64,000 bases of DNA. Origin: Roseomonas sp. GTDB lineage: Bacteria > Pseudomonadota > Alphaproteobacteria > Acetobacterales > Acetobacteraceae. The DNA lies in assembly GCA_020249505.1 (NCBI GenBank), contig JADCFN010000001.1, forward strand, positions 1-64,000. Reading direction: 5' to 3'. This document shows, piece by piece, positions 33,342-42,545 of the stretch (positions are counted from its first letter, which is position 1; each line of letters starts with the position of its first letter). Position numbers and translations under genes: made by a program. Under the pieces are notes generated by a model. The model ran no database searches. It worked only from the letters and a program-made list of their open reading frames with translations, and had not been told where the DNA came from.

Positions 33342-34160
33342 ATGAATAGAAATAGCCGCTCGCCGCTTCTCTCTCTCGCAGCGCCGTTTCTGCTGACAGG
33401 TCTGGCCGCCCCGGCCATGGCCCAGTCCGACCCGCGGATATCAGGCTTCTTCGCACTCGGCGTGCTTTCCAAGCCGGAATACCAAGGCTCGAGAGATCAG
33501 AGTATTGGTCCGCTCATTGCCGGTCGCCTCGCCTATGATAATTACTACATCGAAACCGCCACATTGAGCGCCAGCATTGCCTTGCGTGCCAATGTTTCGC
33601 CCTGGTCTGGCATCGAATTTGGCCCCGTTTTGGGTCAGCGCTTTGGCCGTTCTGATGTCGAAAACAAGCGCGTGAAACTGCTTGGCGATATTGACGATTC
33701 GACCGAAGCTGGCGCCTTCATGCGGGTGCCCTTCCGCGACGTGCTCACCAGTCGCGACGAAGCCGCGATTGAGGTGCATTACGTCCATGATGTTTCTTCC
33801 ACTGCATCCGGCGGCCTGCTGTTTTTCGGCGGCAGCTATCGCTTTGATCCGGTCAATCGGCTGCGGCTCCGGGCCATCGCGCTCGCGGGCTATGGCTCTG
33901 ATCGTTACAATCAGACCTTTTTTGGCGTGACGCAGGCTGGCGCCGCCGCAAGCGGTTTGCCTGAATACAAGGCGAGCAGTGGTATCCGCGATGTGAGCCT
34001 ATCGCTCACGGCGAATTATGTGATTACTGGTGGCTGGGGCATCAACGGCGTTGTCAGCTTTAAGCGCTTGATGGGCGATGCCGCCGACAGCCCTATTGTC
34101 ACCCGCGAGGGCGATGAAAACCAAATAACCTTCGGGCTTGGGCTGAGTTACAGGTTCTGA
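33342..34160 (+). CDS. MipA/OmpV-family outer membrane protein, copy 2
   Basis: A 272-residue outer-membrane protein, same length as copy 1 and nearly colinear. The signal peptide ends APAMAQ; it shares SDPIV-type and DVENKRVKLLGDIDDSTEAG segments and ends GLGLSYRF. Most differences are conservative. ATG 33342 matches copy 1; the extension to 33279 lies in the regulatory block. It sits between the intact PhyH-family gene and its deleted copy, unlike copy 1, whose neighbours differ. Confidence 0.88.
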   Translation: MNRNSRSPLLSLAAPFLLTGLAAPAMAQSDPRISGFFALGVLSKPEYQGSRDQSIGPLIAGRLAYDNYYIETATLSASIALRANVSPWSGIEFGPVLGQRFGRSDVENKRVKLLGDIDDSTEAGAFMRVPFRDVLTSRDEAAIEVHYVHDVSSTASGGLLFFGGSYRFDPVNRLRLRAIALAGYGSDRYNQTFFGVTQAGAAASGLPEYKASSGIRDVSLSLTANYVITGGWGINGVVSFKRLMGDAADSPIVTREGDENQITFGLGLSYRF

Positions 34161-34206
34161 AGCTGTCTCGGTGACTTTGGCAAGGCCAGCGCCAGAGGTG
34201 AACGTC

Positions 34207-34317
34207 ATGAGTGACGCGATGCCCCAGCCCCTCCATCCCGAGTTCATGGCTGATTATGACCGGTGTGGCGCGCCGATGGATTGTGAGGTGTTTCCGGTGG
34301 TTTGGCGAATGGCTTAG
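34207..34317 (+). pseudogene. Internally deleted copy of the PhyH-family gene (36 aa)
   Basis: ATG 34207 to TAG 34315-34317 encodes 36 residues: MSDAMPQPLHPEFMADYDRC joined to GAPMDCEVFPVVWRMA. The first part matches the start of the dioxygenase at 32194 (MPQILDPQIIADYDRDGA) and the second its C-terminus (AAMDSEVFPVVWRAA). The join is at TGGCGCG, which occurs in the intact gene at 32241 and 32955, exactly 714 bases (238 codons) apart. It is therefore a duplicate that lost its catalytic core by a repeat-mediated deletion that kept the frame. Probably non-functional. Confidence 0.85.
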
Positions 34318-34415
34318 GACTTTCAATCCAAGTAGTGTAAATCGGCGACGCGGAAAATGCGACTCAAGCAAATATTTAGCGCGTGTCCGGTGAACGCATG
34401 TGAACCGGACATGAG

Positions 34416-35018
34416 CTACCCCACCAAAGCCACCACCAAAAACCCAAGCCCCGCAAAACTCGCCGCCGCGCCCATAGCCGGGCGTAGGCACTGCGCGCGG
34501 GTGGCCCGCGCCAGCGCCATGGCGCCCAGCATCAAACCGCCCTGGATCACCGCAAGCCCGGCCAGATAGGCGATGATCGGCGTCGCCTCGGCGCCGATCA
34601 AGGCTTCCGCAAATGTATGGCCATGGAATAGCCCGGCCAGGGCAAAGCCCAGCAGCAGCGCGCGCGCTGAAACGCGCTTTGCAACCAGCAGCGCAAGCCC
34701 CGCCAGCAGCACTGATGCCGCAACCAAAGCCTCGGTCATGCCAAGGCCAATGCCGGTCATGTGCAGCGTGAGGCCCACCATGCCGGCGGCCAGGAAACCG
34801 GCAATCGCGCGCAACGCCTCACCACGCGGCAGGGCCGCCGCCAGCACGCCGGCCGCCACCAGAAAGGCCAGATGATCCAGCCCAATCACCGGATGGCCAA
34901 TGCCGGAAGCAAAGCCTTGCCAGAGTGTTTCCGGCATGGCGCCGCCCATCGGGTGATGCGCAGCCGCCGGCAAAGGCAGCAGTGCCACAAGGCTCAGGGC
35001 GAAAAATTGGCGGCGCAT
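34416..35018 (-). CDS. hupE: HupE/UreJ-family membrane protein (putative nickel/cobalt permease)
   Basis: A 200-residue protein with a signal peptide ending PAAAHH and about six membrane helices. Family motifs are GIGHPVIGLDHLAFLVAAG (39-57), with His42, Asp48 and His49 as likely metal ligands, and AGLFHGHTFAEALIG. The family is linked to nickel or cobalt uptake. No urease, hydrogenase or cobalamin gene is adjacent and no riboswitch was seen. ATG 35018 is chosen because GGGAG sits six bases upstream; ATG 35024 is possible. Confidence 0.85.
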   Translation of the reverse strand: MRRQFFALSLVALLPLPAAAHHPMGGAMPETLWQGFASGIGHPVIGLDHLAFLVAAGVLAAALPRGEALRAIAGFLAAGMVGLTLHMTGIGLGMTEALVAASVLLAGLALLVAKRVSARALLLGFALAGLFHGHTFAEALIGAEATPIIAYLAGLAVIQGGLMLGAMALARATRAQCLRPAMGAAASFAGLGFLVVALVG

Positions 35019-35527
35019 CCGCATCTCCCACGGGTTTTCCCCAGCATGCTTGCCGCTTCGGGGCCGGGATGATCGAGGAGCGCGGCCTCGATTTTGGCCG
35101 CAACGCGGTTTGGGTTTGGTCCTTTCGCGCCGGGAATAGCCAATCAGCTTGCAGGCGCGGCTCAGATTCCACAATCCGGCGGCGATTTCGAGCAATGATA
35201 GCTTGCGTCATGCTAACCTTGTCTTTCGTGTTTGAGGGTTGTGTCGCATCGCCATCAAGCCGGCTTCTACGCGGTCCGGCCACCAAGAACCGGGCGCGCA
35301 GACTTTTGTGGTCCGGGCCCGATTTCGCCGGTGGCAATCCACCTCATGGTTGATGGGCCTTTTCCGAATGAGCAATTCAACCTACATCAATCTCCTCCAG
35401 CATCCTTGGGTTCGTAAAATCTTTACGCAGATCCGAAGCTGGCGGTTTGACCCAATCAAGCGCCGCCCCCCGAACATCCTAGGGCAGCGGCGCGGCTCCA
35501 TCCCAGACAGGCATCAGCCAACGCGCC
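35019..35527. other. Gene-poor stretch with a probable transposase relic
   Basis: About 510 bases between hupE and yraN. The minus strand around 35132-35205 encodes LEIAAGLWNLSRACKLIGYSR, resembling the helix-turn-helix start of IS481/DDE-type transposases; the reading frame then degenerates. The remainder has only short unsupported frames. No riboswitch-like structure for hupE was recognised. Confidence 0.45.
35132..35205 (-). pseudogene. Fragment resembling an IS481-type transposase N-terminus
   Basis: Roughly 24 residues (EIAAGLWNLSRACKLIGYSR and a few more) match my recollection of the helix-turn-helix segment (…NLSRACxxxGYSRD…) of DDE-type transposases. The expected continuation (FYRxKELY) is missing, so this is at best a short relic. 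Identification from memory of the family motif, hence low confidence. Confidence 0.4.
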
Positions 35528-35923
35528 ATGCCCCGCCAACCCCCACCCACCCATCGCCTGCTGCGTGGCCGGCGCGCCTACGTCGCCGGTCAGGATGCCG
35601 AAACCCTCGCCGCCGCCGCGCTGACCGCCGAGGGCTGGCAAATCCTTGCCCAAAGATGCCGCACCGAGGCCGGCGAAATTGACCTGATCGCCGAACGTGA
35701 AGGCTTGCTCGCCTTCATCGAGGTCAAGGCCCGACCATCGCTCACTGAGGCCGCCTTCGCCCTTGGCCCGCGCCAACGCGCCAGACTGGTCGCGGCGGCT
35801 GAGGCTTGGCTTGCCGCCAACCCCGGCCATGGCGCGGCGGGCATGCGCTTTGATGTCATGCTGGTCGCCGCTGATGGCACCATCCGGCGCATCGCCGATG
35901 CCTTCAGGATCGAAGAAACCTAA
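35528..35923 (+). CDS. yraN: YraN/UPF0102 family endonuclease-like protein
   Basis: A 131-residue protein with the UPF0102 core: GQDAETLAAAALTAEGWQIL, RCRTEAGEIDLIAEREGLLAFIEVK (the E-D-ExK nuclease-like residues, here EIDLI and FIEVK), and MRFDVMLV. It is a restriction-endonuclease-like fold with no firmly known role. Usually encoded after rsmI; rsmI is absent here and the upstream sequence is a relic-bearing gap. ATG 35528. Overlaps convergent ubiG by four bases. Confidence 0.88.
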   Translation: MPRQPPPTHRLLRGRRAYVAGQDAETLAAAALTAEGWQILAQRCRTEAGEIDLIAEREGLLAFIEVKARPSLTEAAFALGPRQRARLVAAAEAWLAANPGHGAAGMRFDVMLVAADGTIRRIADAFRIEET

Positions 35924-36654
35924 GCAGGCTTCTCCGCCATCATCAGATAATTCACCCCCGTATCGCGGGTGATTCGCCAGGCACCGCCAAGGCTCATTTC
36001 CATCCCGGCCAGATCGGCAACGCGCAACCCCGCCCCGCGCAGCCCCGCGCCAAGCTCAGCCGGGGTCACAAACATGCGCCAATCATGCGTACCTACCGGC
36101 AGCAGCCGCAGCAGATATTCGGCGCCGAGTTTCGCCATCAGGAAGGATCGCGGCGTGCGGTTCAAAGTGGAAAGGAACACCAAGCCCCCAGGCCGGGCGG
36201 CACGGGCCAGCGCGCCCAGGAAGGCCGCGCGTTCCGTCACATGTTCAATCACTTCCAGGCAAATCACGGCGTCAAAGCCGCCCGCTTCCTCGGCCAAATC
36301 CTCTGGCCCGCCTAAGCGGTAATCAATCGCAAGCCCGCCGGCTTCGGCATGGGCGCGGGCGGCGGCGAGTGCCTCGGGCGCCGCATCCATGCCGGTGACG
36401 TCAGCGCCCAGCCGCGCCAGCGCCTCAGAAGCCAGCCCCGCCCCGCAGCCCACATCCAGCACCCTGAGCCCCGCCAAGGGCGCCACCCCGCCCGGTTTGC
36501 GGCCATGGGCGCGGGCGAGCCTCTCGGCAATCCACCCAATACGCACCGGATTCATCCGATGCAGCGGCTTCATCGGCCCATTCGGGTCCCACCAGCGCGC
36601 CGCAAGCGCGTCGAATTTGGCGATTTCCGCCTCAAGCGCCGTTGCTTCCGCCAA
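35920..36654 (-). CDS. ubiG: Ubiquinone O-methyltransferase UbiG
   Basis: A 244-residue enzyme performing both O-methylations in ubiquinone synthesis. The N-terminus IAKFDALAARWWDPNGPMKP followed by LHRMNPVR is diagnostic of UbiG, and the SAM motif is VLDVGCGAGLASEALARLGA. The post-motif helix (FDAVICLEVIEHV) and C-terminal segment fit. The best start is TTG 36654, which has AAAGGG about ten bases upstream; no in-frame ATG precedes IAKF. It is divergent from lysC with 135 bases between. Confidence 0.92.
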   Translation of the reverse strand: MAEATALEAEIAKFDALAARWWDPNGPMKPLHRMNPVRIGWIAERLARAHGRKPGGVAPLAGLRVLDVGCGAGLASEALARLGADVTGMDAAPEALAAARAHAEAGGLAIDYRLGGPEDLAEEAGGFDAVICLEVIEHVTERAAFLGALARAARPGGLVFLSTLNRTPRSFLMAKLGAEYLLRLLPVGTHDWRMFVTPAELGAGLRGAGLRVADLAGMEMSLGGAWRITRDTGVNYLMMAEKPA

Positions 36655-36789
36655 GATGCTGCCCTTTCTTGCGCTGAACCTTCGGGGTGGGTTGCGCGTC
36701 CCCCGCCCCCCCGGTATCTGTCCCGCCCCGCGCGCCGGTGCAACCGCCGGCCATTCCTTTTCCGCCCCGCCCAGGGAAAATAGCCTTCT

Positions 36790-38013
36790 ATGGCCCGTAT
36801 TGTCATGAAATTCGGCGGCACCTCAGTCGCTGATCTGGATCGTATCCGCAATGTCGCCGCCCGCGTGAAGCGAGAGGTGGATGCCGGCCATCAGGTGGCT
36901 GTCGTGGTTTCCGCCATGTCGGGTGTCACCAATCAGCTAGTCAAATGGTGCCAGGATCTCTCGGCGCTGCATGATGCCCGCGAATATGACACGGTGGTCG
37001 CGACCGGTGAGCAGGTGACAACCGGCCTGACCGCCATTGCGCTGCAAGCGATTGGCGTTGATGCGCGGTCCTGGCAGGGCTGGCAGGTGCCGATCATCAC
37101 GGACCAGGCGCATGGCAAGGCGCGGGTAGACCGCATTGATGGCGCGGCACTGATTGAACGCATGGAACAAGGCCAGGTGCCGGTGGTGGCGGGCTTTCAG
37201 GGCATTGACCCGAAACGCAACCGCATCACCACGCTTGGCCGCGGTGGGTCTGATCTTTCCGCGGTTGCCATCGCGGCTGCCGTCAAGGCAGATCGCTGCG
37301 ATATCTATACCGATGTGGATGGCATCTATACGACCGACCCGCGGATTGTGCCGCGCGCGCGCAAGCTTGAGCGGATTTCCTATGAGGAAATGCTTGAACT
37401 CGCTTCCGTTGGCGCCAAGGTCTTGCAGACGCGGTCGGTTGAACTTGCGATGAAACAGCGTGTGCGCGTGCAGGTCTTGTCGAGCTTTGAAGACAAGCCA
37501 GGCTCGCTTGTGGTTGATGAGGATGAAATCGTGGAACAGCCCGTCGTTTCCGGCATCGCCTATTCGCGCGATGACGCCAAGATAACGCTTCGCCGTGTGC
37601 CGGACCGCCCCGGTGTGGCCGCCGCCGTTTTCGGCGCGCTCGCGAAGGCCAATGTCAATGTGGATATGATCGTGCAGAATATCGGCGCCGATGGCAGCAC
37701 GGATATGACGTTTACCATCGGCAAGGTTGATCTGGCCCGCGCGCAGGATGTGCTGGCGAAGGCGCAGGCCGAACTTGGCTATGGAGCGCTGCTCGCTGAC
37801 CCGGATGTGACGAAGATCAGCGTGGTGGGGATTGGCATGCGGAGCCACGCCGGGGTTGCCACCACCATGTTCAAGGCGCTGTCCGAAAAGGGCATCAATA
37901 TCCAGGTGATTTCCACCAGCGAAATCAAGGTGAGTGTGCTGGTTGGCGCCGATTATACCGAACTTGCGGTGCGCGCGCTGCACACGGCTTATGGGCTGGA
38001 TGCGCCGGCATGA
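36790..38013 (+). CDS. lysC: Aspartate kinase
   Basis: A 407-residue first enzyme of the lysine/threonine/methionine pathway. It starts MARIVMKFGGTSVADLDRI (catalytic KFGGTS), has the kinase core LGRGGSDLSAVAIAAAVKAD and two C-terminal ACT domains (VPDRPGVAAAVFGALAKAN, and MRSHAGVATTMFKALSEKGI) for feedback inhibition. Length fits the single-function alphaproteobacterial type. It overlaps the next gene by four bases (ATGA). Confidence 0.96.
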   Translation: MARIVMKFGGTSVADLDRIRNVAARVKREVDAGHQVAVVVSAMSGVTNQLVKWCQDLSALHDAREYDTVVATGEQVTTGLTAIALQAIGVDARSWQGWQVPIITDQAHGKARVDRIDGAALIERMEQGQVPVVAGFQGIDPKRNRITTLGRGGSDLSAVAIAAAVKADRCDIYTDVDGIYTTDPRIVPRARKLERISYEEMLELASVGAKVLQTRSVELAMKQRVRVQVLSSFEDKPGSLVVDEDEIVEQPVVSGIAYSRDDAKITLRRVPDRPGVAAAVFGALAKANVNVDMIVQNIGADGSTDMTFTIGKVDLARAQDVLAKAQAELGYGALLADPDVTKISVVGIGMRSHAGVATTMFKALSEKGINIQVISTSEIKVSVLVGADYTELAVRALHTAYGLDAPA

Positions 38014-39050
38014 GTGATGACATGACCAAGGCCCTGGCGCAGCTTGATCGGCTGATGGCGCGCGGCGCGGCGTTTTTGGGCGCGCGCTATGCCATCATGG
38101 GTGGCGCCATGTCCTGGGTCAGTGAGCGGCATTTGGTCTCTGCGCTTTCCAATGCGGGGGCCTTTGGCGTGATTGCCTGCGGGGCGATGGAACCGCCGCG
38201 GCTCGCGGAAGAAATCGCGGGTACGCAGGCGCTGACCACCAAGCCTTTCGGCGTCAATCTGATTACCATGCACCCAAGGCTCGATCAGCTGGTGGATACC
38301 TGCCTGGCCGCCAAGGTTTCACATATTGTTTTCGCGGGTGGCATTCCGCCTGGCACCGCAATCAAGAAGGCCAAGGATGGCGGGGCGAAGGTGGTATGTT
38401 TCGCGCCGGCGCTGGCGCTGGCCAAGCGCCTGATCCGCGCCGGGGCGGATGCGCTCGTGATTGAAGGCAGCGAAGCGGGTGGGCATATCGGCCCGGTTTC
38501 GCTGACGGTGTTGGCGCAGGAAATATTGCCCCATATCCGCGACGTGCCGGTATTTGTGGCGGGCGGGATCGGGCGGGGTGAGGCGATCCTGTCCTATCTC
38601 GAAATGGGTGCGGCTGGTGTGCAGCTTGGTACGCGGTTTGTGTGTGCGCGGGAATCCATCGCTCATGCCAATTTCAAGCAGGCCTTCATCCGCGGTAATG
38701 CGCGCGATGCCATGCCGACCATCCAATTGGATGAAAACTTCCCGGTAATCCCGGTGCGTGCTTTGCAAAATCAAGGCACCAAGCGCTTTCTGGAACATCA
38801 GGCCGAGACCATTCGCCGCTTCCAATCCGGTGAACTCACCAAGGAAGCCGCGCAGCTGGATATCGAACATTTCTGGGCCGGGGCGCTGCGCCGCGCCGTG
38901 ATTGATGGCGATGTCGAAAATGGCTCGCTCATGGCCGGGCAATCGGTTGGCATGGTGACGCAGGAACAAACTGCCGCTGAAATCATCGCTGAATTGCGCG
39001 ATCAGGCCGCACAGGCGATTATGGCGCGCTCAGCCGCTGCTGCCGCCTGA
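38010..39050 (+). CDS. Nitronate monooxygenase-type flavoprotein (2-nitropropane dioxygenase family)
   Basis: A 346-residue FMN-dependent TIM-barrel enzyme. Family features are ARYAIMGGAMSWVSERHLV, KVSHIVFAGGIPPGTAIKKA, the substrate/FMN histidine region ALVIEGSEAGGHIGP, and VPVFVAGGIGRGEAILSYLE followed by GAAGVQLGTRFV. It may detoxify nitronates, or act as an enoyl-ACP reductase-like protein; the exact reaction is open. Translationally coupled to lysC, and RodZ follows after 15 bases. Confidence 0.88.
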   Translation: MSDDMTKALAQLDRLMARGAAFLGARYAIMGGAMSWVSERHLVSALSNAGAFGVIACGAMEPPRLAEEIAGTQALTTKPFGVNLITMHPRLDQLVDTCLAAKVSHIVFAGGIPPGTAIKKAKDGGAKVVCFAPALALAKRLIRAGADALVIEGSEAGGHIGPVSLTVLAQEILPHIRDVPVFVAGGIGRGEAILSYLEMGAAGVQLGTRFVCARESIAHANFKQAFIRGNARDAMPTIQLDENFPVIPVRALQNQGTKRFLEHQAETIRRFQSGELTKEAAQLDIEHFWAGALRRAVIDGDVENGSLMAGQSVGMVTQEQTAAEIIAELRDQAAQAIMARSAAAAA

Positions 39051-39065
39051 CCCGCTGGAATCCCC

Positions 39066-40046
39066 ATGAAACGCTCTGCCCGTACCGAAAACACCGTCCA
39101 GGAAGCCGCCCGCGTTGGTGAAGAACTGCGCGAGGCGCGGATTGCCCTTGGCGTGAGCGTTGAGGATGCGGCGACGCAGCTGCGTATCAATAAGCGCTAT
39201 TTGATGGCGTTGGAGGAAGGGCGGGTGAAGGATTTGCCCGGCGCCGCCTATGCCGTTGGTTTCGTCAGGTCCTATGCGACGGCGCTTGGGCTTGATGCGG
39301 ATGATGCCGTGCGGCGCTTTCGCGATGTTTCCGGCACGGCGGTGACGAAGCAGGGCGATCTGGTCTTCCCGGAACCCGTTCCCCGGCGCGGTATCCCGAC
39401 CGGCGTGCTGGCGGCGCTTGGTCTGGCGCTGGCCCTGGGCGGCTATGTCGCCTGGTATCAATGGAGTGGCCGTGGCGAGCGCGTGGTGGACACCGTGCCC
39501 CCCCTGCCGCCCCGGCTGGAACGCGCGGCTGACGCGTCGGCACCTCGGGAAACGCCTGCCGCCCCGGTCGCGGAACCGCCCGCGCCCACCCCGGCGCCAG
39601 TCGCCGCGCCGCCGCCCCCGCGCATTGACCCTGACAAGCCACGCGTAGTGATCCGCGCCAAGGGCGAAAGCTGGGTGCAAATCCGCGACAATCCGGCCAA
39701 TCGGGTTATCACGGACCGTGTGCTGCGCGCTGGTGAGACCGTGGAAATCCCCAATCGCCCAGGGATTGTGCTGACTACCGGCAAGGCCGAGAACCTGGAT
39801 ATCCTGCTGGATGGGCAGGATGTGGACCCCTTTGGTGGCCCCGGCGTGCGGCGCAATATCGCGCTGGAACCTGACCGGCTGCGGCCGCCGCCAGCCCCGG
39901 CAGCGGCGCCTGCCGCAGCACAAGCGCCGCGCCCGCCGGCCGCAACCCCTCAACCTGCGCCCGCCGCAGCCCCCACGGCTGCCGCGCCACCCGCCCCGCG
40001 CCCGGCCCCCGCGACACCCACGCCACCAACGCCGCCGCGACCGTGA
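39066..40046 (+). CDS. rodZ: RodZ-like cytoskeletal/HTH membrane protein
   Basis: A 326-residue bitopic protein. The N-terminal HTH (VGEELREARIALGVSVEDAA, then LRINKRYLMALEEGRVKDLP) contacts MreB in RodZ. One membrane helix follows (about 113-133, GVLAALGLALALGGYVAWY), then a Pro/Ala linker, a periplasmic DUF4115 domain (about 195-275, VVIRAKGESWVQIRDNPANR) and a long Pro/Ala-rich tail. It should link the rod-shape machinery to the cell wall. ispG follows 75 bases later, the usual RodZ-IspG order. Confidence 0.88.
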   Translation: MKRSARTENTVQEAARVGEELREARIALGVSVEDAATQLRINKRYLMALEEGRVKDLPGAAYAVGFVRSYATALGLDADDAVRRFRDVSGTAVTKQGDLVFPEPVPRRGIPTGVLAALGLALALGGYVAWYQWSGRGERVVDTVPPLPPRLERAADASAPRETPAAPVAEPPAPTPAPVAAPPPPRIDPDKPRVVIRAKGESWVQIRDNPANRVITDRVLRAGETVEIPNRPGIVLTTGKAENLDILLDGQDVDPFGGPGVRRNIALEPDRLRPPPAPAAAPAAAQAPRPPAATPQPAPAAAPTAAAPPAPRPAPATPTPPTPPRP

Positions 40047-40121
40047 CGCTTTTCAAGTCTTTCGGCGCGGCGAAAGCCTGGGCATAATCGCTGGACAAAA
40101 CCAGCCTTTGGGGTCCGCCGC

Positions 40122-41252
40122 ATGTCCTATCGTCCCTATCAGAAGATCGAGCGCCGCAAATCCCGCCTGATCCATGTCGGGCGCGTGCCGGTGGGGGGCG
40201 ATTCGCCGATCTCGGTCCAGACCATGACCAATACGCCGACCGAAGACGCCGCGGCGACGATTGCGCAAATCCGCCGCGCGGAACTGGCCGGCGTTGATAT
40301 TGTGCGCGTGTCTTGCCCGACCGAGGAAGCAACGGCGGCGCTGGCCGAGATTGTGCGCGAAGTGAATGTGCCGATTGTGGCTGATATTCATTTCCACTAC
40401 CGCCGCGCCATTGAAGCGGCCGAAGCGGGCGCGGCGTGCTTGCGGATCAATCCCGGTAATATCGGGTCCAAGGAACGCGTGAAGGAAGTGATCAAGGCCG
40501 CGCGCGATCATGGCTGTTCCATCCGCATCGGCGTGAATGCCGGCAGCCTTGAGAAGCATTTGCTTGAAAAATACGGCGAACCCAATCCGGAAGCGCTGGT
40601 GGAAAGCGCGCTATGGCATGCGGATCATTTGCTGCAAGAGGATTTTCACGAATTCAAGATCAGCGTGAAGGCATCTGACGTGTTCCTTGCCGTTGCTGCC
40701 TATCAGCAATTGGCGGAAGCCTGCAATCACCCCTTGCATATCGGCATTACGGAGGCGGGTGGCAAACGTACCGGCACGGTGAAATCCGCGATCGGCCTTG
40801 GGTCCCTGCTTTGGGCCGGCATTGGCGATACGCTACGTGTCTCCCTCTCCGCCGAGCCGGAGGAAGAGGTTTCGGTCGGTTGGGAATTGCTGAAATCGCT
40901 GCATCTCCGCCATCGCGGGGTGAAGGTGATTTCCTGCCCAAGCTGCGCGCGGCAAGGTTTTGATGTGATCCGCACCGTGGAGAAATTGGAAGAACGGCTT
41001 TCGCATATTGTTGAACCCATCAGCCTTTCCATCATCGGCTGCGTGGTGAATGGCCCCGGTGAGGCGCTGATGACCGATATCGGCCTGACCGGCGGCGGTG
41101 CGGGGACTCACATGGTCTATAGCGCCGGTAAGACCGACCATACGATCCGGACCGAGGAAATGGTGGACCATATTGTGGGGCTGGTCGAAGCCCGCGCCGC
41201 CGCGCTGCGGACGGCGAAGGCTGCGGAAGACGCAGCACGCGCGGCGGAATAG
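40122..41252 (+). CDS. ispG: 4-hydroxy-3-methylbut-2-enyl diphosphate synthase (IspG)
   Basis: A 376-residue [4Fe-4S] enzyme of the MEP isoprenoid pathway. The cluster ligands are visible: Cys272 and Cys275 ([10 protein letters not shown]), Cys307 ([10 protein letters not shown]) and Glu314. The N-terminal TIM barrel has [21 protein letters not shown] short Ala-rich tail ends the protein. ATG 40122. Part of the rodZ-ispG-hisS-prfA-prmC run. Confidence 0.96.
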   Translation: MSYRPYQKIERRKSRLIHVGRVPVGGDSPISVQTMTNTPTEDAAATIAQIRRAELAGVDIVRVSCPTEEATAALAEIVREVNVPIVADIHFHYRRAIEAAEAGAACLRINPGNIGSKERVKEVIKAARDHGCSIRIGVNAGSLEKHLLEKYGEPNPEALVESALWHADHLLQEDFHEFKISVKASDVFLAVAAYQQLAEACNHPLHIGITEAGGKRTGTVKSAIGLGSLLWAGIGDTLRVSLSAEPEEEVSVGWELLKSLHLRHRGVKVISCPSCARQGFDVIRTVEKLEERLSHIVEPISLSIIGCVVNGPGEALMTDIGLTGGGAGTHMVYSAGKTDHTIRTEEMVDHIVGLVEARAAALRTAKAAEDAARAAE

Positions 41253-41303
41253 GCCGCGCTTTACCCCTTGCCCCGGGCGCCCGCCCGGCGATACAGGCTT
41301 TTC

Positions 41304-42545
41304 ATGTCCAGCCAATTGCAGCCCGCCCGTGGCACCCGTGACCTGATCGGTGAGGAATTCCGCCGCCACCATGCGGTGGCCGAAGCCGCGCGGCGCATCT
41401 CCGCCCTTTACGGTTTTGAGGAATGGGCGACCCCCATTTTCGAAGACACGCGCGTCTTTGCCCGCGGCCTTGGCGATACCTCCGACGTTGTCTCCAAGGA
41501 AATGTACAGCTTCACCGATCGCGGTGGGGAGAGCCTGACGCTCCGCCCGGAAATGACCGCCGGGGTTTGCCGCGCGCTGGTTTCCAACGGCCTCACGCAA
41601 TCCAATCTGCCGCGCAAGGTTTTCTATGCCGGGCCGATGTTTCGCTATGAACGCCCGCAAAAGGGGCGCTATCGGCAATTCCACCAGATCGGCATTGAAA
41701 TCCTGGGAGCGGCGGAACCTCTGGCTGACGCGGAAGTGATCGCCTGCGGCTGGCATATCCAGCAGGAACTCGGCATCGCTGAGGGTACGGTGCTGGAAAT
41801 CAATACGCTCGGCGATGCTCCCTCGCGCGATGCCTATCGTGCCGCCCTTGTTGCCTATTTCAGCGCGCATCGCGATGCGCTGAGCCATGACAGCCGCGTG
41901 CGGCTTGAAAAAAACCCTCTGCGGATCCTGGATTCCAAGGATGAGACGGACCGCGCTATTGTCGCCGGTGCGCCGGTGATTGGCGATCATCTCACCCCTG
42001 AAGCGGCGGCGTTTTACGCGACGGTCAAGAAGCACCTCACGCGCTTTGGCGTGCCCTTCCGCGAAAACCCGCGCATTGTGCGAGGCCTTGATTACTATAG
42101 CCACACGGCCTTTGAATTCGTGACGGATCGGTTGGGCGCACAAGGCACGGTGATGGCGGGCGGGCGCTACAACGGGCTCGTTGAGGAAATGGGTGGCCCA
42201 CCCACCCCTTCCGTCGGCTGGGCCGCCGGCATTGAACGCCTTGCGATGCTGCTGCCGCAAAGCCCTGCCGCGCCGCGCCCCGTGGCGGTGATCCCCGTGG
42301 GTGATGACGCGGAAGGCCCTGCGCTGGATATGCTGGGCGCTTTGCACCGTGCCGGCATCGCGGCCGAAATCGCCTATCGCGGCAATCTCAAGCGCCGGAT
42401 GGAACGCGCCAATCGCATCAATGCCCGCGCTGCCGTGATTTTGGGCGAAGCCGAAATCGCCGCCGGGGTCGCGCAATTGCGTGATCTTGATGCCGGCACG
42501 CAGGAAAGCGTGGCACTTGCGGATATCCCCGCCCGGCTGAAATGA
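41304..42545 (+). CDS. hisS: Histidyl-tRNA synthetase
   Basis: A 413-residue class II synthetase. Motif 2 is [20 protein letters not shown], the histidine-specific regions include [14 protein letters not shown] and GGRYNGL, and motif 3 is [15 protein letters not shown]. The C-terminal anticodon-binding domain is present ([18 protein letters not shown]). ATG 41304 ([13 protein letters not shown]) fits the family; an upstream in-frame extension from 41268 does not. The stop overlaps the prfA ATG. Confidence 0.96.
   Translation: MSSQLQPARGTRDLIGEEFRRHHAVAEAARRISALYGFEEWATPIFEDTRVFARGLGDTSDVVSKEMYSFTDRGGESLTLRPEMTAGVCRALVSNGLTQSNLPRKVFYAGPMFRYERPQKGRYRQFHQIGIEILGAAEPLADAEVIACGWHIQQELGIAEGTVLEINTLGDAPSRDAYRAALVAYFSAHRDALSHDSRVRLEKNPLRILDSKDETDRAIVAGAPVIGDHLTPEAAAFYATVKKHLTRFGVPFRENPRIVRGLDYYSHTAFEFVTDRLGAQGTVMAGGRYNGLVEEMGGPPTPSVGWAAGIERLAMLLPQSPAAPRPVAVIPVGDDAEGPALDMLGALHRAGIAAEIAYRGNLKRRMERANRINARAAVILGEAEIAAGVAQLRDLDAGTQESVALADIPARLK

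Noticed and set aside
35018-35195. N-terminal extension of the hupE frame
   Set aside because: The extension is arginine-rich and contains the transposase-like fragment; the signal peptide and ribosome site point to 35018.
34416-35240. Cobalamin or nickel riboswitch upstream of hupE
   Set aside because: No B12-box or NiCo-type conserved core was seen; the region holds a transposase-like fragment instead.
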